Origin: Rhizomicrobium sp.
Lineage (GTDB): Bacteria; Pseudomonadota; Alphaproteobacteria; Micropepsales; Micropepsaceae
DNA length: 64,000 nucleotides
Reading direction: 5' to 3'
NCBI GenBank assembly: GCA_037200385.1
Contig: JBBCGL010000001.1
Coordinates: 806,001-870,000, forward strand
Part shown: one piece after another, positions 53,482-62,942 of the stretch
Layout of the letters: each line of letters starts with the position of its first letter
How positions within the stretch are numbered: position 1 is the first letter of the stretch
The notes under the pieces: generated by a model
What the model was told of the DNA's origin: nothing
Database searches by the model: none
The model's input: only the letters and a program-made list of their open reading frames with translations
Made by a program: the position numbers and the translations under genes

Positions 53482-54750
53482 ATGCTGACGCGCAGGACCA
53501 TGCTTGCCACCGGCGCCGCACTCGCCGCCGCGCCCGCCTTCGCCAAGCTGAAGTCCGCGGATGCCGAAGCGCGCGCCCTGCACGCAAAGCTCATCTGCCT
53601 CGACACGCATCTGGACACCCCTGCGAATTTCGCACGGCCCGGCTGGGACATCATGCAGCGTCACGCCTACGCGACCGATCTGTCGCAGGTGGACTATCCG
53701 CGCATGGTCGAAGGCGGACTCGATGGCGGGTTCTTTGCGATCTATACCGGCCAGGGGCCGCTGACGCCCGAAGGCATGCTGGCGGCACGCGATGCCGCGC
53801 TGCTACGCGCCGCTGCGATCCGCGAGATGGTCGCGAAGAACGGCGCCCATTTCGAACTCGCCTTCAAGGCGGACGATGCGGCGCGCATCGCCGCCACGGG
53901 CAAGCGTATCGTCTATCAGAGCATCGAGAATTCCTATCCGCTGGCGAACGACGTGACCCTGCTGCGCAGCTTTTACGCGCTCGGCGTGCGGATGGCCGGG
54001 CCGGTGCACTTCAAGGACAACCAGCTCGGCGATTCCGCGACGGATGCGAGCCGGACCTGGAAGGGCCTGTCGCCGATGGGGCATGATTTCGTCGCGTTGT
54101 GCAACGAGCTTGGAATCGTTCCCGACGCCTCGCATTCCTCGGACGAGGTGTTCGATCAGATGGCCGCGGAATCGAAGACCCCGATCATCCTGTCGCATTC
54201 GGGCTGCCGCGCGGTGCACGACCATCCGCGCAATATCGACGATGCGCGGATGAAAAAACTGGCCGACACCGGCGGCGTGATCCAGATCAATTCGCTGAGC
54301 GCCTATCTCATTGCGACGCCCGCCGATCCCGTGCGCGAAGCGGCGCTGGGTGCGGTTTATGCCAAGCTGCGCGGGCTGGCCGCGCTGTCGCCCGCAGAAG
54401 CGAAAAAGGCGGTCGCCGACGCGGCGAAGGCGATGCAGGCGGTGAACGCGCAATATCCCGTGCCGCGCGCGCGCTTCGAGGACTACATGGCGCATATGCT
54501 GCACGCCCTGAAGCTGGTGGGACCGGATCATGTCGGCGTCGGGGCGGACTGGGACGGCGGCGGCGGCGTCAGCGGCCTGGAGGATTGCGCGAGCAACTGG
54601 AAGATCACGGCGCGCCTGCTGCAGGAAGGCTATGGCGCAGAGGATTTGCAGAAGATCTGGAGCGGCAACGCGCTGCGGGTATTGCGCGCGGCGGAAGCAG
54701 GGCGCGCCAAGCCGGCGGCGACGCCTCAGCCGGCCGGAGGCGGCGAGTGA
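53482..54750 (+). CDS. Exported M19-family membrane-type dipeptidase
   Basis: 422 residues from ATG 53482 (ribosome site ACGGAGAG upstream). The leader LTRRTMLATGAALAAAPAFA contains a twin-arginine pattern and a cleavable core, so it is likely exported folded by Tat. Peptidase M19 features: the N-terminal HxD metal site LDTHLDTPANF, the GGLDGGFFAIY strand, ILSHSGCRAVHDHPRNI, and VGVGADWDGGGGVSG. The family hydrolyses dipeptides and, in some members, D-amino-acid dipeptides or beta-lactams; a peptidoglycan-peptide role fits a periplasmic location. Confidence 0.9.
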   Translation: MLTRRTMLATGAALAAAPAFAKLKSADAEARALHAKLICLDTHLDTPANFARPGWDIMQRHAYATDLSQVDYPRMVEGGLDGGFFAIYTGQGPLTPEGMLAARDAALLRAAAIREMVAKNGAHFELAFKADDAARIAATGKRIVYQSIENSYPLANDVTLLRSFYALGVRMAGPVHFKDNQLGDSATDASRTWKGLSPMGHDFVALCNELGIVPDASHSSDEVFDQMAAESKTPIILSHSGCRAVHDHPRNIDDARMKKLADTGGVIQINSLSAYLIATPADPVREAALGAVYAKLRGLAALSPAEAKKAVADAAKAMQAVNAQYPVPRARFEDYMAHMLHALKLVGPDHVGVGADWDGGGGVSGLEDCASNWKITARLLQEGYGAEDLQKIWSGNALRVLRAAEAGRAKPAATPQPAGGGE

Positions 54751-54813
54751 AGGCCGCGCAACGCGACGTTCAGGAACGCCGGCGCAGAAAATCGCCGTCG
54801 CGAAGGATCGAAA

Positions 54814-55698
54814 TCACTTCACCTTCGCGGGCGCCGTGAACGCCGCATAGCGCAGGATGCCGGCAGGCTGGCGGGCGGACGCGACCACGGCATCGGTGTT
54901 CGGCGCCGGCGTCTCGTATTGGCGGTATTCGGGGACTTGGTCGATGCGGGCGAAGCGGTAGCCCTCCTCGATCAGCGCCGGCACCACGGCCTCGACCAGC
55001 GCGCCGGACTGGCGATGCACGCAATGCATCAGCACCACGCCCCCGTCATGGCGGCGGATCTCTCGTAGATAGCCCTTGGCGCAGGTCTCCGCGGTCCAGT
55101 GATGGTGCCAGCAGCTCCAATCGGCGGCGCTCATGACATAGCCGTCGCGGGTCATCGAATTCTCGCCGCCATTGTCCCAATAGATCGGACCGACATAATT
55201 GCGCAGGACGGGGTCGGCGTTGAGGATGTCGGCATGGGCGCTGCGCCAGGCACCGTAAGGCGCGCGGAAGTAGAACTTGTCGCCCGGCTTCATCAGCGGC
55301 GCGATGAGGTCGTGAACCGCGCGGATCTGGTCGATCAGCTTCCCGGGATCGCTATCGAAGCGACGGCCCAGCAGCGGATGGGTCGCGCTGTGATTGGCGA
55401 GCAGGTGCCCCTCGGCGGCGATGCGCGCGAGGATGTCGGGATAGCGCTGCGCCATGTTGCCGACGATGAAGAACGTCGCCTTCACATTGAGCGCCTTGAG
55501 CGCGTCGAGCACGGCCGGCGTGTTGGCGTTCGGGCCGTCGTCGAAGGTCAGCGCCACGACATGGGCCTGCCGGAGGCCGGAATGGAAGATGTTCTTAGGC
55601 TGGAAAAGCGCGATGCGGTCGTCTGATGGATCGGCGCTCGCGCTGCCGATTGCGGCGGCGGCAAGCGCCGCGCCCAATACGAACTTCCAAAAACGCAT
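54814..55698 (-). CDS. Exported polysaccharide deacetylase (NodB homology)
   Basis: 294 residues from ATG 55698, preceded by AAGGGGCTGGGCG. A signal peptide (MRFWKFVLGAALAAAAIGSASA) is followed by a NodB domain: VVALTFDDGPN with the metal Asp pair, ANHSATHPLL, FYFRAPYGAW and VVLMHCVH. It probably de-N-acetylates peptidoglycan, chitin-like or other N-acetylated glycans in the periplasm. It is convergent with the dipeptidase gene, 63 bases apart, and has no obvious partner. Confidence 0.9.
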   Translation of the reverse strand: MRFWKFVLGAALAAAAIGSASADPSDDRIALFQPKNIFHSGLRQAHVVALTFDDGPNANTPAVLDALKALNVKATFFIVGNMAQRYPDILARIAAEGHLLANHSATHPLLGRRFDSDPGKLIDQIRAVHDLIAPLMKPGDKFYFRAPYGAWRSAHADILNADPVLRNYVGPIYWDNGGENSMTRDGYVMSAADWSCWHHHWTAETCAKGYLREIRRHDGGVVLMHCVHRQSGALVEAVVPALIEEGYRFARIDQVPEYRQYETPAPNTDAVVASARQPAGILRYAAFTAPAKVK

Positions 55699-55890
55699 TG
55701 CGCCCAGCCCCTTAACCGACAACACCCGTCCCGGACCTGAGTGTAGGCGTTGCCTGCCGTGCCAACAAGGCACAGCGGCCGGTTATGGCTAACGTGCCGC
55801 GAGGGTCAGGTGCCGACCGAAAGTTCCCGACTCCGCGCGTCGGGTAAGGCACCGGTCGGCTCTCGAGCACGTCCCGCGGTTTCGCCTTTC

Positions 55891-58530
55891 TCACTCCGCC
55901 AGACGGGCAACGGCGTCGTGCAATCTTGCAGCCGTCGCTGCCGCTTCGGCGCGCTTTTCGCGCTGCTCGGTCAGGACGTCTTCGGGAGCGCGGGCGACGA
56001 ATTGCACGTTCGACAGCTTGGCGTCGAAACGGGCGATCTCGTCCTGGGCTTTCTTGAGCTCCTTCTCGAGCCTGGCGCGCTCCTTGGCGAAGTCGATGAC
56101 GTCGCCAAGCGGCAGGCCGGCCGTCGCTTCGCCGAGCACGAACTGCGCGGAACCCCTCGGCAGCGTGTCGGCGATCCCGGCGGTGACGAGACGCGCGAGC
56201 TGGAGGATCACCTCCTTCTGGCGCCCGAGCCTGGCCTGGGTCGCATCGCTTGCGTCCTTGAGCACCAGCGCGATCTTGGCCGAAGGCGGCACGTTCATCT
56301 CGGCGCGGACCGAGCGCACGCCTTTGACCAGGTCGATCACCCAGTTCATCTCGGCGCGCGCCGCGTCATCGTGCGCGGCCACCGCGCCCGGCCATTCCGC
56401 TTCGATCAGCAACGTCGCGCGCGGCGCGCCGCCTTCGGCCGTCTTCGCCCAGAGCTCTTCGGTGATGTAGGGCATGAAGGGATGCAGCAGCTTGAGCAGC
56501 TGGTCGCGCGCCCAGGCGGCGGTGGCCCGGGTCTCGGCCTTGGCACCTTCGTCTGCGCCGCCGAAGATCGGCTTGGCGATCTCCAGATACCAGTCGCAGA
56601 ACACGTCGTAGACGAAGTGGTAGACCGCGCCCGAGGCTTCGTTGAACCTGAGGGCTTCGATGCTTGCGGTGACGTCGGCGGTCGCCTGCGCCAGTTCCGC
56701 GACGATCCATTTGTTCGCGGTGAGCCGGACATTCGCCGGATCGAAGCCGGGCACGGTCACACAGCCGTTCATCTCGCAGAAGCGTGCGGCGTTCCACAGC
56801 TTGGTTGCGAAATTGCGATTGGGCTCGACGCGGCTGGGGCCGATGCGCATGTCGCGCGTCAGGCCGGCCGAGAGCGCCAGCGTGAAACGCAACGCATCGG
56901 CGCCGAACTGGTCGATGAGATCGAGCGGGTCGACCACATTGCCCTTGGTCTTGGACATCTTGGTGCCCTGCTCGTCGAGCACGCGGGTGTGAATGAAAAC
57001 CGTGTGGAACGGCACCTCGCCCATGAAGTGCAGCCCCATCATCATCATGCGGGCGACCCAGAAGAAGATGATGTCGAAGGCGGTCGAGAGCACCGAGGTG
57101 GGGTAGTAGCGCTTGAGCTCCGGCGTCTCGTCCGGCCAGCCGAGCGTGGAGAACGGCCAGAGCGCGGAGGAGAACCAGGTGTCGAGCACGTCGGTGTCCC
57201 GCACGAGCGTCTTGCCCGGCGCTTGCGCCCGGGCTTCGGCTTCGCTCATCGCGACGATGATGTTGCCCTCTTCGTCGTACCACGCCGGTATCTGGTGGCC
57301 CCACCAGAGCTGGCGCGAGATGCACCAAGGATGGATGTTGCGCATCCAGTTGAAATAGACGTTGGTCCAGCTCTCGGGCACGAATTTGGTGCGGCCGTCC
57401 TCGACCGCCTTGATCGCCTTCTCGGCGAGCGGCGCGACGTTGAGGTACCATTGCTCGGTCATCAGCGGCTCGAGCACGACGGTCTTGGTCTTCTCGTCGT
57501 GCGGCACCGAATGGGTGATCGGCTCGATGCGGTCGAGCAGTTCGACGGCGTCGAGATCGGCTACGATGACCTTGCGCGCCTCGGCGACGGAGAGCCCGCG
57601 ATAGGCCTGCGGCACCGTATCGTTCAGGGTGCCGTCCTTGTTGAGGATGTTGAGCAGGGCCAAGTTGTGGCGCTTGCCGACCTCGAAGTCGTTGAAGTCG
57701 TGGCCGGGCGTGATCTTCACCGCGCCGGTGCCCTTCTCGGGATCGGAATGTTCGTCGGCGATGATCGGGATCGTGCGATGTGCCAGCGGCAGCATCACGT
57801 TCTTGCCGATCAGATCCTTGTACCGTTCGTCATCGGGATGCACCGCGACGGCGGTGTCGCCCAGCATGGTCTCGGGGCGCGTCGTCGCGACGGTGATGAA
57901 GCGGCCGGGCTGGTTCTCGATGGGATATCGCAGGTACCAGAGATTGCCCCTCACCTCGATGTTCTCGACTTCGAGGTCGCTGACCGCGGTCTGCAGCCGC
58001 GGGTCCCAGTTCACCAGCCGCTTGTCCTTGTAGATCAGGCCCTGGCCGTAGAGCTCGACGAACACTTTGAGCACGGCCTTCGAGAGGCCCTCGTCCATCG
58101 TGAAGCGCTCGCGGCCCCAATCGGCGGAGGCGCCGAGACGGCGCAACTGCTGGATGATCGCGCCCCCGCTCTCGTCCTTCCACTTCCAGACGGCTTCGAG
58201 GAATTTCTCGCGGCCGAGATCGACGCGCTTGATCTGGCGCTCGGCAAGCTGGCGCTCGACGATGAGCTGGGTGGCGATGCCGGCATGGTCGGTGCCGACC
58301 TGCCAGAGCACGTCCTTGCCGCGCATCCGCTCGAAGCGGACCAGGATGTCCTGCAGCGTGTTGTTGAGCGCGTGCCCGATATGGAGCCGGCCGGTGATGT
58401 TCGGCGGCGGGATCATGATGCAGAAGGGCTCGGCGTCGGGGCGGCGGCCGGCCTTGAAGGCACCGGACGCCTCCCATTGGGCGTAGATGCGCCCTTCCAC
58501 GTCTTTCGGATTGAATGTCTTGTCGAGCAT
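55891..58530 (-). CDS. valS: Valine--tRNA ligase
   Basis: 879 residues, the shorter form typical of Alphaproteobacteria. Class I motifs: HIGH at 50-53 (LHIGHALNNTL), GTDHAGIATQ, the editing domain (residues about 200-330 with TTRPETMLGDTAVAVHPDD), KMSKTKGN for KMSKS near 530, and an anticodon-binding domain. A C-terminal coiled coil (about 820-879) binds the tRNA. It follows the PopZ-type gene with a structured repeat between, in the pcm-tolC-popZ-valS order known in Caulobacter-type genomes. Confidence 0.97.
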   Translation of the reverse strand: MLDKTFNPKDVEGRIYAQWEASGAFKAGRRPDAEPFCIMIPPPNITGRLHIGHALNNTLQDILVRFERMRGKDVLWQVGTDHAGIATQLIVERQLAERQIKRVDLGREKFLEAVWKWKDESGGAIIQQLRRLGASADWGRERFTMDEGLSKAVLKVFVELYGQGLIYKDKRLVNWDPRLQTAVSDLEVENIEVRGNLWYLRYPIENQPGRFITVATTRPETMLGDTAVAVHPDDERYKDLIGKNVMLPLAHRTIPIIADEHSDPEKGTGAVKITPGHDFNDFEVGKRHNLALLNILNKDGTLNDTVPQAYRGLSVAEARKVIVADLDAVELLDRIEPITHSVPHDEKTKTVVLEPLMTEQWYLNVAPLAEKAIKAVEDGRTKFVPESWTNVYFNWMRNIHPWCISRQLWWGHQIPAWYDEEGNIIVAMSEAEARAQAPGKTLVRDTDVLDTWFSSALWPFSTLGWPDETPELKRYYPTSVLSTAFDIIFFWVARMMMMGLHFMGEVPFHTVFIHTRVLDEQGTKMSKTKGNVVDPLDLIDQFGADALRFTLALSAGLTRDMRIGPSRVEPNRNFATKLWNAARFCEMNGCVTVPGFDPANVRLTANKWIVAELAQATADVTASIEALRFNEASGAVYHFVYDVFCDWYLEIAKPIFGGADEGAKAETRATAAWARDQLLKLLHPFMPYITEELWAKTAEGGAPRATLLIEAEWPGAVAAHDDAARAEMNWVIDLVKGVRSVRAEMNVPPSAKIALVLKDASDATQARLGRQKEVILQLARLVTAGIADTLPRGSAQFVLGEATAGLPLGDVIDFAKERARLEKELKKAQDEIARFDAKLSNVQFVARAPEDVLTEQREKRAEAAATAARLHDAVARLAE

Positions 58531-58545
58531 GGGAACCTACTAGCA

Positions 58546-58690
58546 CCGCCCCTCCTCTACGGGGAGGGGCGAAATCGTTCGAGCAAGCGAAAACGATTTC
58601 GGGGAGGGGTCATGGCTGGTGCCGGACCCCTCCCCGAAAAATTCTTCGCTTTGCTACGAATTTTTCAACCCTCCCTCAAGGGGAAGGTCA
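58546..58690. repeat. Structured intergenic repeat between popZ and valS
   Basis: Nested hairpins: CGCCCCTCC/GGAGGGGCG, then GAAATCGTT/AACGATTTC, then GGGGAGGGGTC pairing with GACCCCTCCCC, and GAAAAATTC/GAATTTTTC. It has the same CTCCCC motif and multi-hairpin layout as the element at 4385-4521. It lies inside a likely operon, so it may stabilise or end part of the message. Confidence 0.75.
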
Positions 58691-58701
58691 AGATAGCCCG
58701 G

Positions 58702-59319
58702 CTATTTGCCGCCCCGCGCTTTTACCACGCGTTCGACTTCGTTGCGGACCGCGCCTTCCAGCAGCGCCGGGAAATGCTCGTCCATCCATTCGCGGATGAG
58801 CGGCTTCACGGCGTCCAGCAGATCCTTCTTGTTGCTGTCCATCCACTGGTGGAGGACGGGATCGAAGGCGCCGGCGATCGCACGCTCGAACACCGCTTCG
58901 ACCGACGAGCCGTCGGGCACCGCGGCGGGACGGGCCGGCTTCGGCGCGGCGGCCGGCGGCTCGACGGCCGCGGGGATCTTGGCAAAGGTCTCTTCCATGG
59001 CCTTGCGGGTGCTGTCCGAGAAGATGTCGTCATGCGCTGCGGCCGGGGCCGCCGGCGGCGTCTCTTCGATGCTCTCAAATACGACATCCGGCTCCGGCTT
59101 GGGTGCCGGGGCGGCCGCGCGGACGGGTTCCGGCTTGGGCGGCGGCGGCGATTCCTCGACCTCCTGAGTCAGTTCCAGCACGTCGGCCTCCGCCGGCGCG
59201 GCGGCAGCCGGCGCGACAGCGGCGGGCGGAGCGGCCTCGGTCGAATCTTCCGAGATGATCTTGCGAATGGAGGCCAGGATTTCCTCCATTGTGGGCTCAT
59301 GCTGCGGGTTTGACGCCAT
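58702..59319 (-). CDS. PopZ-type polar organising protein (DUF2497)
   Basis: 205 residues. A conserved N-terminal helix (MASNPQHEPTMEEILASI, then RKIISED) is followed by a long proline/alanine/glutamate-rich disordered linker (about 25-130). A conserved C-terminal helical module (VFERAIAGAFDPVLHQWMDS and IREWMDEHFPALLEGAV) closes it. This is the PopZ layout: a low-complexity middle with a C-terminal oligomerisation helix bundle. PopZ forms polar assemblies that tether the chromosome centromere through ParB in Caulobacter. Synteny with pcm, tolC and valS, the order also seen around Caulobacter popZ, supports it. Confidence 0.88.
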   Translation of the reverse strand: MASNPQHEPTMEEILASIRKIISEDSTEAAPPAAVAPAAAAPAEADVLELTQEVEESPPPPKPEPVRAAAPAPKPEPDVVFESIEETPPAAPAAAHDDIFSDSTRKAMEETFAKIPAAVEPPAAAPKPARPAAVPDGSSVEAVFERAIAGAFDPVLHQWMDSNKKDLLDAVKPLIREWMDEHFPALLEGAVRNEVERVVKARGGK

Positions 59320-59454
59320 GGTGCAACTCTCCGGAATGCGCGCGATCGTGGGGCGATCGAGACCCTAGGACAATGACGGTCAGAAGGCAAAATTTTCGTT
59401 AATGGTCTGAGATTTATCGGTGACAATCGACCTCTGGATCGGCCGAATGCCGCA

Positions 59455-60969
59455 TCAATCGCCAAACCCGATCCAGGCCGCGGCGTCATTGTCGTAATGC
59501 AGCAGCGGATCGTAGAGCTTCACCTTCAGGCCGAGATTTTTGGCTGTGAGCGTGCCGTTCGCCGCCAGGACCTGGAAGGCGGCGACCTCGGCATTGCGCT
59601 TGGCGCTCACCAGCGCGACCTCCGCGTTCAGCAGTTCCTGCTCGGCGTTCAGCACGTCGAGGATCGTGCGGCCGCCGACCTGCTGTTCCTTGGAGACGCC
59701 CTCGAAGGCGATCCGGTTGGCGCGCAGGGCGGACTCGTTGGAAGCGATGGACGCTTCCGCCGACTCGAACTGTGCCCAGGCCGTCGCCACGGCATCGCGC
59801 ACCTGGCGGTCGGACACGTCGACATTGAGCCTGGCCTGGGCATGCAGCTCTTTCGCCTGGCGCAACGTCGCCTCCTCCACACCGGCCTGGTAGATCGGAA
59901 CATTGAGCTGGCCGGTAATGGTCAGGGCATGGCTGGTGGTACCGGCCGCGCCGACCTGCACCGTGCCGAAGGGCGAGATCAGCCCGCCCTGGCTCACGCC
60001 GTACTGGCCCTGCACCGACAGCGTCGGAAGCATCGCGCCGACAGCGTCGTCGACCGAATAATCCGCCGCGACCTCATTCTCGCGCGCCTGCACGATGGCT
60101 GGATTCTGCTTGACCGCGATGACGATGGAATCGTCGACCCCGGGCGGCAGGGCGGGCGGCAGCGACGGCTCGGCTTCGAGGGTCTCGGGCATGCGGCCGA
60201 TCGCCTGCGCGAAATTGGCGTTGCTGACCGCAAGCTGGCTCTGGGCCGCGGTGAGATCGGACTGCGCCGCCGCAAGCCGCGCCTGGGACTGCGCCACATC
60301 GGTGCGGGTGAGCGACCCCGCGTTGAACTGCGCCTGCGTCGCGTCGGCCTGTTTCTGCAGGACTTCGACATTGTGCCGGCGCAGACGCAGGATCGCGCCG
60401 TCGCGCACGACGTCCATATAGGCGGTCGCGGCGCTCAGCAGCACGGTCTGTTCGGCGGCGAGGAGCTGCGCGCGGGCGGCGCGGACCTGGGCCTTGGCGC
60501 GGCCGATCTCCGCGATGGTCCGGCCGCCGCGCAGGAGCGGCTGGGTGATCGTGATCGCCGCCTGTGCAGGATGCGCGGACACGGTCGAGAACGGGCCGAA
60601 CACCATGCCGGTCGAGGGATCCGTCACGGTCTGGGGATTGAAGTAATATTGCTGGTAAGCGTAGGTGCCGCCCGCCGAAATGGTCGGGCGCCAACCGCCA
60701 TTCGCGATCGCGACATTCTCGTCGGTCGCGCGCAGCGAGGCTTCCTGGGCGGCAAGCTGAGGGTTGGTTTCATAGGCAACGGCCAGCGCCTCGGCGAGAG
60801 TCAGGCTCGGCTTGACGTCCGGCGGTGCCGGCACGGGATCCGGAGCCGGATCGGCAGCCGCCACCCGCGCGGCGGCCGGCTTGGGCTTGTGCCCCTTGGC
60901 GGCCAGCACCGGCGCGGCCAGCAGCACAGGCAGCAGCGCGAGGGCCGCCATACGGATGGTCAGTTTCAT
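59455..60969 (-). CDS. TolC-family outer-membrane channel protein
   Basis: 504 residues from ATG 60969 (MKLTIRMAALALLPVLLAAPVLAA), a clear signal peptide. The TolC fold is visible as two related halves of coiled-coil helices: AEALAVAYETNPQLAAQEAS at about 60, LLSAATAYMDVVRDGAILRL, the central segment LPPALPPGVDDSI, and a second set with YQAGVEEATLRQAKELHAQ. It would form a trimeric outer-membrane/periplasmic tunnel for type I secretion or drug efflux. No inner-membrane partner is in the window. Between pcm and the PopZ-type gene. Confidence 0.93.
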   Translation of the reverse strand: MKLTIRMAALALLPVLLAAPVLAAKGHKPKPAAARVAAADPAPDPVPAPPDVKPSLTLAEALAVAYETNPQLAAQEASLRATDENVAIANGGWRPTISAGGTYAYQQYYFNPQTVTDPSTGMVFGPFSTVSAHPAQAAITITQPLLRGGRTIAEIGRAKAQVRAARAQLLAAEQTVLLSAATAYMDVVRDGAILRLRRHNVEVLQKQADATQAQFNAGSLTRTDVAQSQARLAAAQSDLTAAQSQLAVSNANFAQAIGRMPETLEAEPSLPPALPPGVDDSIVIAVKQNPAIVQARENEVAADYSVDDAVGAMLPTLSVQGQYGVSQGGLISPFGTVQVGAAGTTSHALTITGQLNVPIYQAGVEEATLRQAKELHAQARLNVDVSDRQVRDAVATAWAQFESAEASIASNESALRANRIAFEGVSKEQQVGGRTILDVLNAEQELLNAEVALVSAKRNAEVAAFQVLAANGTLTAKNLGLKVKLYDPLLHYDNDAAAWIGFGD

Positions 60970-61004
60970 TTCAAATCCCCTTCTCCATCCCCCAGATGGG
61001 GATT

Positions 61005-61658
61005 TCAGAAGACGAATCCAACCACCTTGCGGAAGCCGCTCAGCAGCGGGATCGTGGCGTCGAAATCCATCCGGCGGCCGATGCCGCCCTTGTCGCGTAC
61101 AAAGAGGTGGGCGCGCCCCTGCTCGCCCTGGTTCACGATCGCGACGAGCCGGCCGCCCTCCGCGAGCTGGCCGGTGAGCGTGTCGGGCACGTCCTCGACC
61201 ATACCTTCGATCACGATGACGTCGAACGGCGCCTGCGCCTTCACGCCTTCGGTCAGGCCGCCCTGCACCACCGTGACGTTGGTGGCGCCGTTCGTGGGCA
61301 CCATGTCGGAGGCGATGCGGACGAGATCGGCGTCCTGCTCCAAAGCGACGACCGATTTGACGATCCGGCCCAGCACGACCGACGAATAGCCCGTGCCGCA
61401 GGCCACATCGAGGACCCGATCCGTGGCGCGCAGGCTCGCAAGCTGCAGCAGCTTGGCAAAAGTGCGGGGATCGGGAAGGAACCGGCCATGCGAAACCTCC
61501 ACGGGCACATCCGCATAGGCGAAAGCGCGCTTGGCCGTGGGCACGAACCGTTCGCGCGGCACGCTGTTCATCGCCTCCTGGATGCGGATGTCGGTGACGT
61601 CGTTGGTCCGGACCTGGGCCTCGACCATGTTGAAGCGTTGGGTAGCGTAGTCGGCCAT
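61005..61658 (-). CDS. pcm: Protein-L-isoaspartate O-methyltransferase family protein
   Basis: 217 residues from ATG 61658 (MADYATQRFNMVEAQVRTND); a longer frame adds an unlikely leader. The methyltransferase core has motif I VLDVACGTGYSSVVLG with the acidic ALEQD strand. Repair function is suggested by the RTNDV-opening and PRERFVPTAKRAFAYADVP segments of this alphaproteobacterial subgroup. It repairs isoaspartyl residues in aged proteins using SAM. First gene of pcm-tolC-popZ-valS, 35 bases ahead of tolC. Confidence 0.87.
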   Translation of the reverse strand: MADYATQRFNMVEAQVRTNDVTDIRIQEAMNSVPRERFVPTAKRAFAYADVPVEVSHGRFLPDPRTFAKLLQLASLRATDRVLDVACGTGYSSVVLGRIVKSVVALEQDADLVRIASDMVPTNGATNVTVVQGGLTEGVKAQAPFDVIVIEGMVEDVPDTLTGQLAEGGRLVAIVNQGEQGRAHLFVRDKGGIGRRMDFDATIPLLSGFRKVVGFVF

Positions 61659-61816
61659 GGGAGATTCGCCGCTGGATTGAGGACGTTGGCTTATAGGGGC
61701 CCGGTTCGGACCTGACAACGTGGGGATCGGACGCGGGAGGTTGTCCGGCGGTGCATGCATCTGTTATAGGGCGCGTCCGCATCCAAACCCAGCCGGGACT
61801 TGGGAATTCCTCGTGA

Positions 61817-61890
61817 GGCCACGTGGCGGAGTGGTGACGCAGCGGACTGCAAATCCGCGAACCCCGGTTCAATTCCGGGCGTGGCCTCCA
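61817..61890 (+). tRNA. tRNA-Cys (GCA anticodon)
   Basis: A 74-base tRNA including an encoded CCA end. Acceptor arms GGCCACG and CGTGGCC are perfect. The discriminator base is T, an identity element for cysteine. The anticodon loop CTGCAAA reads GCA. The T-arm is CCCGGTTCAATTCCGGG. It lies between pcm and the convergent membrane-protein cluster. Confidence 0.97.
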
Positions 61891-61949
61891 GCCTTCTCCT
61901 GCAAAGCCCGAGACTTCCTCGCCCAACCGGACGGGCCGGGGCACAAGCC

Positions 61950-62186
61950 TCAAAACAGATGTGTCCGGCAAAGCCGGGGAAATTCGACCCAGCAGAACGT
62001 CGTCACCCGGCGCAGAAGCGACGTCTTGTGCGCTCGCTCGTTCGGCACGAAGGCCGCCGGAAGGTCCGGCGCGGGGACGGCTACGCCGAGGACCGCCAGC
62101 CGTTGCCTTCGCCCAACCGCCCGCTTAGCGAAGCGCTCGACCTCGCGCTCCAGATCATCCAGAGCGGTTCGCAGCTTGGCATCCAT
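61950..62186 (-). CDS. Small protein at the end of the coiled-coil membrane cluster
   Basis: 78 residues. The N-terminal third is a charged amphipathic helix (MDAKLRTALDDLEREVERFA); the rest is basic with cysteines near the end. Its ATG at 62186 directly follows the stop of the upstream gene (TAG then ATG), so translation could restart without spacer. Ends 60 bases from the tRNA-Cys gene. No family recognised; coding status rests on position and the clear helix. Confidence 0.55.
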   Translation of the reverse strand: MDAKLRTALDDLEREVERFAKRAVGRRQRLAVLGVAVPAPDLPAAFVPNERAHKTSLLRRVTTFCWVEFPRLCRTHLF

Positions 62187-62942
62187 CTAAGTCCGCTTCA
62201 CATAGAAAAACCGTTCCAGCACGGTCAGTTGTCCCTCGAAAGTCCCCAAATTCTGCGTTTCGTGCGTCTCGCGAATCGAGAAGCGGCAAGGTTCGGCCTG
62301 AACATCGGCCCAGGCATTGAGCTGCGCCGCCGCGGCCCGGAACGCATCGAGGCTCAGGGGCTGACCGGAGGCCAGCGTCGCAACGCCCGGCAGGGCGGAG
62401 ACCTCCGCGCCAGCCTCCCAGGCGGGCGCGCCACGTATCCGGCCGTCGGCGAGCAGCGTGAAGTCGATCAGATAACCGCTGGTCGCAAGGCAGCGCGGCA
62501 AGCCGGGCGCCTTGCCACCCAGCGTCTTGCGCAACAGGCCATTCTCCTGCTGCAGCGAGGCGATGATCCGATTGGCATTGTCGAGCCGTTGTTGGCCCTC
62601 AGCGATGCTGCTGATCCGTCCGCTCGATATCACCCCACTGTCCGGCTGGAAGGTCTTCGGATTGATGCCCATGCCGCGGATGAAGCGCTCGAGTTCGGCG
62701 ATCCGCTCCCGCGAGGCCTGCAACTGCGCCTTCAACGTGCTGTTCTCGCCCTCGAGCTCCGCGATACGGCTTTGCGCTTCGCGCAGCTGCTTTTGGACCA
62801 GCGGAATGTCTTTGAGTCCCTCCTCTTTCGCGAGAAAGGAATATGTGATCGCCATGAAGACCAGCAGCAGCATGAGCTCGGTCAAGCTGAGGCTGACGAC
62901 CTGGGCGCGGCGAACCGCTGCGATCTCGCTACGCGTCGTCAT
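62187..62942 (-). CDS. Single-helix membrane protein with coiled coil, MotB/ExbD-like topology
   Basis: 251 residues from ATG 62942; a longer frame exists but overlaps the neighbour and is low-complexity. A single transmembrane helix at about 17-37 (SLSLTELMLLLVFMAITYSF) carries Glu22 at its start. A coiled coil follows at about 45-90 and again at about 110-142. The C-terminal domain (about 150-251: GYLIDFTLLADGRIRG ... CRFSIRETHETQ, LERFFYVK) is an alpha/beta domain I cannot name. One N-terminal helix plus a large soluble domain is the topology of MotB, ExbD, TolR and ZorB. Its start overlaps the upstream gene by 14 bases. Confidence 0.7.
   Translation of the reverse strand: MTTRSEIAAVRRAQVVSLSLTELMLLLVFMAITYSFLAKEEGLKDIPLVQKQLREAQSRIAELEGENSTLKAQLQASRERIAELERFIRGMGINPKTFQPDSGVISSGRISSIAEGQQRLDNANRIIASLQQENGLLRKTLGGKAPGLPRCLATSGYLIDFTLLADGRIRGAPAWEAGAEVSALPGVATLASGQPLSLDAFRAAAAQLNAWADVQAEPCRFSIRETHETQNLGTFEGQLTVLERFFYVKRT

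Noticed and set aside
55750-59313. A 1187-codon open frame on the plus strand across valS and the PopZ-type gene
   Set aside because: It is antisense to two genes with clear family motifs. Long antisense frames are expected at this GC content, and its product is Arg/Gly/Asp/His-rich low-complexity sequence with no domain.
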